Shown here in pieces: positions 59,943 to 64,000 of a DNA stretch of 64,000 nt. The translations under genes were made by a program, and so were the position numbers. The DNA comes from Streptomyces lacrimifluminis. GTDB taxonomy: Bacteria > Actinomycetota > Actinomycetes > Streptomycetales > Streptomycetaceae. The stretch covers positions 1-64,000 of the forward strand of contig NZ_BMMU01000032.1 in assembly GCF_014646095.1 (NCBI RefSeq), written 5' to 3'. Each line of letters starts with the position of its first letter. Positions within the stretch are counted from its first letter, which is position 1. Below the pieces are notes generated by a model. The model did not search any database. It saw only the letters and a program-made list of their open reading frames with translations, and was not told the origin of the DNA.

Positions 59943-61148
59943 ATGAGTGCTTATCTGTACGCCGCGACGCGGACGCCGTTCGGCCGCTTCAACGGAGCGT
60001 TGGCCGGTGTCCGCCCCGACGACCTGGCCGCCGCCGCGATCACCTCGACGCTCGCCGATGTGCCGGGTCTCGACCCCGCCGCGATCGACGACGTGGTGTG
60101 GGGCAACGCCAACGGCGCAGGCGAGGAGAACCGCAACGTCGGCCGCATGGCCGCGCTGCTCGCCGGGCTTCCGGTGAGCGTGCCCGGCACCACGGTCAAC
60201 CGGCTGTGCGGTTCGAGCCTCGACGCGGCGATGACGGCCAGCCGGACGATCGAGTGCGGCGACGCCGAGGTGGTGCTGACCGGCGGCGTGGAGTCGATGA
60301 CACGTGCGCCGTGGGTACTGCCCAAGTCGGCGAAACCGTTTCCGGTCGGCGACGTCACCGCGGTCTCGACCACGCTCGGCTGGCGGCTGGTCAACCCGCG
60401 GATGCCGAAGGAGTGGACGGTCAGCCTCGGCGAGGCCAACGAGCGGCTCCGGGAGCGTTTCGGCATCTCCCGCGAGCGGCAGGACGAGTTCGCCGCCCGC
60501 TCGCACCAACTCGCGGACCTGGCGTGGGAGTCGGGCTTCTACGACGGCCTGGTGGTGCCGGTCGAAGGTGTCGACCTGACCCGCGACGAGGGCATCAGGG
60601 CCGGGTCCACGCCAGAGGTGCTGGCCGGGCTCAAGCCGGTCTTCCGTACACCGGAGCAGGGCGGCACCATCACCGCGGGCAACGCCAGTCCGCTCAACGA
60701 CGGTGCCTCCGCGGTGCTGCTGGGCAGCGAGAAGGCCGCGGCCACGATCGGGGCCGACCCGATCGCCCGTATCGCCGGCCGCGGAGTGATGGCGCTGGAG
60801 CCGCAGGCCTTCGGCTACGCCCCGGTCGAGGCCGCGAACCGCGCGCTCGCGCGGGCCGGGATCGGCTGGGACCAGGTGGGCGCGGTCGAACTCAACGAGG
60901 CCTTCGCCGTACAGTCGCTCGCCTGCCTCGACGCGTGGAAGATCGACCCCGCCATCGTCAACCAGAAGGGCGGCGCCATCGCGATCGGTCACCCGCTGGG
61001 CGCCTCGGGCGGTCGGGTCCTCGCCACGCTGGCCAAGGTGCTGCGCGTCACGAAGCAGCGCTACGGCGTCGCCGCGATCTGCATCGGGGTCGGCCAGGGG
61101 CTGGCCGTCGTACTCGAGAACTGCGGCGTCACGGAGGCGGGCAAGTGA
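59943..61148 (+). CDS. pcaF: beta-ketoadipyl-CoA thiolase
   Basis: A 401-residue thiolase that cleaves 3-oxoadipyl-CoA to succinyl-CoA and acetyl-CoA. The active Cys is in NRLCGSSLDAAM (about residue 90), followed by GGVESMTRAPWV. The distal motifs are NEAFAVQSLAC (about 319), GGAIAIGHPLGASG (His) and CIGVGQGLAV (second Cys). ATG 59943 begins MSAYLYAATRTPFGRFNG, a start typical of PcaF. GTGA overlap with pcaI. The assignment rests on the adjacent CoA-transferase pair and LysR gene; other thiolases share these motifs. Confidence 0.88.
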   Translation: MSAYLYAATRTPFGRFNGALAGVRPDDLAAAAITSTLADVPGLDPAAIDDVVWGNANGAGEENRNVGRMAALLAGLPVSVPGTTVNRLCGSSLDAAMTASRTIECGDAEVVLTGGVESMTRAPWVLPKSAKPFPVGDVTAVSTTLGWRLVNPRMPKEWTVSLGEANERLRERFGISRERQDEFAARSHQLADLAWESGFYDGLVVPVEGVDLTRDEGIRAGSTPEVLAGLKPVFRTPEQGGTITAGNASPLNDGASAVLLGSEKAAATIGADPIARIAGRGVMALEPQAFGYAPVEAANRALARAGIGWDQVGAVELNEAFAVQSLACLDAWKIDPAIVNQKGGAIAIGHPLGASGGRVLATLAKVLRVTKQRYGVAAICIGVGQGLAVVLENCGVTEAGK

Positions 61149-61840
61149 GCCGGGCGGAGATAGCCGAGAGCGCCGACGCGGCGGTCGCCGGGATCGAGGA
61201 CGGGGCGACCGTCCTCGTCGGGGGCTTCGGCCTGGCCGGGATGCCGTTCGATCTGATCGACGCGCTCATCCGGCAGGGGGCGAAGGACCTCACGATCGTG
61301 TCCAACAACGCCGGCAACGGCGAGGTCGGACTGGCCGCGCTGCTGGCCGCCGGCCGGGTGCGCAAGGTGCTCTGTTCCTTTCCGCGCCAGGCCGACTCCT
61401 GGGTCTTCGACGGCCTCTACCGCGAGGGGAAGATCGAGCTGGAGGTGGTGCCGCAGGGCAACCTCGCCGAGCGGATGCGCGCGGCCGGTGCCGGCATCGG
61501 CGCGTTCTACTGCCCGACCGCCGTCGGCACACCGCTGGCCGAGGGCAAGGAGGAGCGGGAGATCGACGGCCGGAAGTACCTGCTGGAGTACCCCATCAAG
61601 GGCGACTACGCGCTGATCGGCGCGCATGTCGCGGACACGCTGGGCAACCTCGTCTACCGGAAGACGGCCCGCAACTTCGGACCGGTTATGGCCACGGCCG
61701 CGACGACGACCATCGTCCAGGTCGACGAGGTCGTCGAGCCCGGGACGCTCGACCCCGAGGCCGTCGTCACCCCGTCCATCTACGTCGACCGGATCGTCCA
61801 GGTGGCGGCCCGTCGCTACACCGTCCAGGGGGCACGATGA
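61145..61840 (+). CDS. pcaI: 3-oxoadipate:succinyl-CoA transferase subunit A
   Basis: A 231-residue alpha subunit of the family I CoA transferase that charges 3-oxoadipate with CoA from succinyl-CoA. Seen: ATVLVGGFGLAGMPFDLIDA, DLTIVSNNAGNGEVGLAALL, KVLCSFPRQADSW and ELEVVPQGNLAERMRAAGAG. GTG 61145 overlaps the pcaF stop. Works with the next gene as a heterotetramer. Acetoacetate-type transferases look similar; context favours pcaI. Confidence 0.87.
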   Translation: MSRAEIAESADAAVAGIEDGATVLVGGFGLAGMPFDLIDALIRQGAKDLTIVSNNAGNGEVGLAALLAAGRVRKVLCSFPRQADSWVFDGLYREGKIELEVVPQGNLAERMRAAGAGIGAFYCPTAVGTPLAEGKEEREIDGRKYLLEYPIKGDYALIGAHVADTLGNLVYRKTARNFGPVMATAATTTIVQVDEVVEPGTLDPEAVVTPSIYVDRIVQVAARRYTVQGAR

Positions 61841-62526
61841 CCACCACGCCGACCGCCCGGATGTACGCCGAGGCGCCGAGGAGCGCCGACCACCAGCTCT
61901 CGATGGGGGAGCTGGCCGCCGTCATCGCACGCGACATCCCGGCCGGGGCCTTCGTCAACCTCGGTATCGGACAGCCCACCAAGATCGCCGATCATCTGCC
62001 GGCCGGCTCCGGGGTGGTGCTGCACACCGAGAACGGCATGCTCAACATGGGTCCGAAAGCCGAGGGCGACGCGGTCGACCCCGACCTGACCAACGCCGGC
62101 AAGGTCCCGGTGACCGAGCTGCCGGGCGCGGCGTACTTCCACCACGCCGACTCCTTCGCGATGATGCGCGGCGGCCACCTCGACGTGTGCGTCCTCGGGG
62201 CCTACCAGGTCGCCTTCGACGGCGACCTGGCCAACTGGACCACCGGCAAGCCCGATGACATCCCCGCAGTCGGCGGCGCCATGGACCTCGCCATCGGCGC
62301 CAAGGACGTCTACGTGATGATGACGCTCTTCACCCGCTCCGGCGAGCCGAAGCTGGTGCCGCGGTGCACCTACCCGCTCACCGGCGTCGGCTGCGTCAGC
62401 CGCGTCTACACGGACCACGGCGTCTTCGACGTCGGCCCCGACGGCGTACGCGTCCGGGAAACGTACGGCGTCGGAGCTCACGAGCTGGCGGAGCGACTCG
62501 GCCTCGCGCTGTCGCCGTCCGCGTAG
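61837..62526 (+). CDS. pcaJ: 3-oxoadipate:succinyl-CoA transferase subunit B
   Basis: A 229-residue beta subunit. The catalytic Glu lies in LHTENGMLNMGP (about residue 67), preceded by FVNLGIGQPTKIADHLP. Also seen: SFAMMRGGHLDVCVLGAYQV, GDLANWTTGKPDDIPAVGGA and MDLAIGAK. ATG 61837 overlaps the pcaI stop by four bases. Completes the lower beta-ketoadipate pathway to succinyl-CoA and acetyl-CoA together with PcaF. The ring-cleavage genes are not in this window. Confidence 0.88.
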   Translation: MTTTPTARMYAEAPRSADHQLSMGELAAVIARDIPAGAFVNLGIGQPTKIADHLPAGSGVVLHTENGMLNMGPKAEGDAVDPDLTNAGKVPVTELPGAAYFHHADSFAMMRGGHLDVCVLGAYQVAFDGDLANWTTGKPDDIPAVGGAMDLAIGAKDVYVMMTLFTRSGEPKLVPRCTYPLTGVGCVSRVYTDHGVFDVGPDGVRVRETYGVGAHELAERLGLALSPSA

Positions 62527-62798
62527 CGGCAGGCGCGTCGGCCGGCCGAACCGGGTGGCGCGCCTGAAGGTAGCCGCGTGCTTGTTCGACGGCTCGGAGT
62601 GCGGCTTCCATCCGGACTGGGCCCGCCCCCGGCACGGCCGGCGCGACTGGTGCCGGGGCCGGCCGATCCAGGACGGGGGGGCGGAAGCGGGACCGGGACG
62701 GTCCTGGCCGGGTGACCCGCAACGTCAGCGCAGGTGCCTCGGCTCTCGCTGTCGCCGCCCGTAGGCTGGGTCGCGCACAGGACGGACGGGAGGCCGGA

Positions 62799-63467
62799 GT
62801 GACCGAGGCGGCGTTGACCGAGGTGATGGCCGAGCTGGCCGCACTCGAGGACCCGAAGGCACGCGCGGTGAACGAGAGACACGGTGACGATCACGGTGTG
62901 AACCTCGGCAGGCTGCGCGCGCTCGCGAAGCGGCTGAAGACACAGCAGGAGCTGGCGTGCCGGCTCTGGGCGACGGACGACACCGCGGCGAGACTGCTGG
63001 CGCTGCTGATCTGCCGCCCGAAGGCGTTCGAGCATGACGAGTTGGACGGCATGGTGCGCGAGGCGCGCTCACCCAAGGTGCACGACTGGCTCGTGAACTA
63101 CGTCGTGAAGAAGAACCCGCACGCCGAAGAGCTGCGCCTCGCCTGGTCCGCCGATCCGGACCCCGTGGCCGCGAGTGCCGGCTGGGCGCTGACCACCGAA
63201 CGCGTGGCGAAGAAGCCCGAGGGCCTCGACCTGCCGGGACTGCTGGACGTCATCGAGGCGGAGATGAAGGGCGCCCCGGATCGCCTGCAGTGGGCGATGA
63301 ACCACTGCCTGGCTCAGATCGGGATCGAGCACGCCGAGCACCGCGCCCGCGCGATCGCCATCGGCCAACACCTGGAGGTGCTCAAGGACTATCCGACGTC
63401 CCCGGGCTGCACCTCTCCGTTCGCGCCCGTCTGGATCACCGAGATGGTGCGCCGGCGCGAGAAGTAG
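62799..63467 (+). CDS. AlkD-like DNA alkylation repair protein
   Basis: A 222-residue all-helical HEAT-like repeat protein of the DNA alkylation repair (AlkD) family. GTG 62799 with GGGAGG five bases upstream is chosen over an earlier frame start that lacks a site. Seen: TEVMAELAALEDPKARAVNE, HGVNLGRLRALAKRLKTQQE, LACRLWATDDTAARLLALLI and VHDWLVNYVVKKNP. The Trp/Asp residues in ELACRLWATDD fit the AlkD lesion-binding site, though a glycosylase role is not proven. It stands alone. Confidence 0.78.
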   Translation: MTEAALTEVMAELAALEDPKARAVNERHGDDHGVNLGRLRALAKRLKTQQELACRLWATDDTAARLLALLICRPKAFEHDELDGMVREARSPKVHDWLVNYVVKKNPHAEELRLAWSADPDPVAASAGWALTTERVAKKPEGLDLPGLLDVIEAEMKGAPDRLQWAMNHCLAQIGIEHAEHRARAIAIGQHLEVLKDYPTSPGCTSPFAPVWITEMVRRREK

Positions 63468-63528
63468 CAGGCCCGAGCGCTGGTGCGGGGCTGCGGGCGG
63501 AGGCCCCCGGCTGTCTAGGGTGGAGGCC

Positions 63529-64000
63529 ATGTCGACCACAACGCCCAGTCACTCGCCCCTTGTTGACCCTGCCGAGCTGATCGCCGACCCGTACGGTGCG
63601 TACGCGCGGCTTCGCGAGGCCGGGCCCGTCCACCGCATCACCGGAACGGACGGGCTTCCGGCCTGGCTCGTGACCCGCTACCACGACGTGCGCCACGCCC
63701 TGGCCGACCCCCGGCTCTCCCTCGACAAGGGCAACGCCAGGCCCGGCGGCTATCACGGGCTCACGCTGCCGCCCGCGCTCGACGCGAACCTGCTGAACAT
63801 GGATCCGCCGGACCACACCCGGATCCGGCGACTGGTGTCCCGGGCGTTCACCCCGCGCCGTGTCGCCCTCCTGCGTGAACCCGTCAGGAAAACCGCCGGC
63901 TTACTGCTCGACACCATCGCCCCGCACGGCCGCGCAGACCTGATCGCCTCCTACGCGGCGCCGCTGCCGATCACCGTGATCTGCGAGCTGCTGGGCGTGG
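63529..64000 (+). CDS. cytochrome P450, N-terminal part
   Basis: The first 157 codons of a bacterial class I P450; the haem-binding Cys loop lies beyond the window. ATG 63529 follows GGTGGAGG. Seen: ADPYGAYARLREAGPVHRIT, WLVTRYHDVRHALADPRLSL and the C-helix motif NMDPPDHTRIRRLVSRAFTP, which contacts the haem propionates, then VICELLGV. A TTA leucine codon at 63901-63903 (residue 125) makes translation dependent on the bldA tRNA, suggesting late or secondary-metabolic expression. The substrate is unknown. Confidence 0.9.
   Translation, partial: MSTTTPSHSPLVDPAELIADPYGAYARLREAGPVHRITGTDGLPAWLVTRYHDVRHALADPRLSLDKGNARPGGYHGLTLPPALDANLLNMDPPDHTRIRRLVSRAFTPRRVALLREPVRKTAGLLLDTIAPHGRADLIASYAAPLPITVICELLGV

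Noticed and set aside
62555..62764. 69-codon ORF after pcaJ
   Set aside because: High Arg/Gly/Cys/Trp content and no ribosome site; probably chance.
1..64000. tRNA, rRNA, CRISPR array, prophage or complete insertion sequence
   Set aside because: Looked for on both strands; no cloverleaf, array of regular repeats, phage structural gene or transposase was recognised.

Overview
This window is high-GC actinobacterial DNA, almost certainly from a Streptomyces chromosome. Third codon positions are strongly G/C, GTG starts are frequent, and the families present are typical of the genus: DUF5133, DUF6479, SpoIIE-type phosphatase, SigB/SigF-type sigma factor, LAxTG-anchored protein and STM4011-STM4015 proteins. 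I recognised no rRNA, tRNA, CRISPR array, prophage or intact insertion sequence. Both ends cut genes: a GlgE maltosyltransferase at the left and a cytochrome P450 at the right.

Layout. 1-6.3 kb: glgE start, DUF5133 and ATP-binding small proteins, a VOC protein, a SigB/SigF-type sigma factor with a stress-type promoter, and a stand-alone hemC paralogue. 6.7-18.9 kb: regulator/target pairs (MarR; SDR with TetR; TetR with a serine hydrolase; MerR with a DUF3291-like protein; AraC; IclR), a DoxX-like/peroxiredoxin pair and a large PAS-GAF-SpoIIE-HATPase phosphatase. Several pairs have clear inverted-repeat operators. The serine hydrolase is frameshifted. 19.7-29.1 kb: TauD-type dioxygenase, LLM oxidoreductase, an MHYT sensor/metallophosphoesterase operon, and a sugar-acid-like locus (DeoR/LacI hybrid regulator, 2-hydroxyacid dehydrogenase, DUF2264/GH154-like protein). 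29.2-46 kb: YrdC/YciO protein, a two-HTH PucR-like regulator, a decayed acetate symporter tail, a ferredoxin-NADP reductase with a possible iron box, a cell-wall-anchored DUF1996 protein, two GAF-LuxR paralogues flanking a damaged region, an aldo/keto reductase, a Tat-exported protein, a MITE-like element and a DEAD-box helicase.

46.3-54 kb holds the most interesting system. It is a tightly packed minus-strand operon, STM4015 (leucine-rich repeats) - STM4014 (ATP-grasp-like) - STM4013 (alkaline-phosphatase superfamily) - STM4012 and STM4011 (two radical SAM enzymes), ending in an unknown 186-aa protein. A small protein and a DUF6745 protein are transcribed divergently from it. The enzyme mix looks like a dedicated modification or biosynthetic pathway whose product is not known to me. 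54.2-62.5 kb: a PaaX regulator, a NitT/TauT-type ABC importer, and a LysR regulator divergent from pcaF-pcaI-pcaJ. Together these suggest uptake of an aromatic or organic acid followed by the lower beta-ketoadipate pathway. 62.8-64 kb: an AlkD-like DNA repair protein and the P450 start, which carries a TTA (bldA) codon.

Three reading-frame lesions (serine hydrolase, SnoaL-like protein, acetate symporter remnant) occur in one window. The first two could be sequencing errors, while the third is a true remnant because most of the gene is missing. All family names rest on reading translated sequence by eye; no database search was run.
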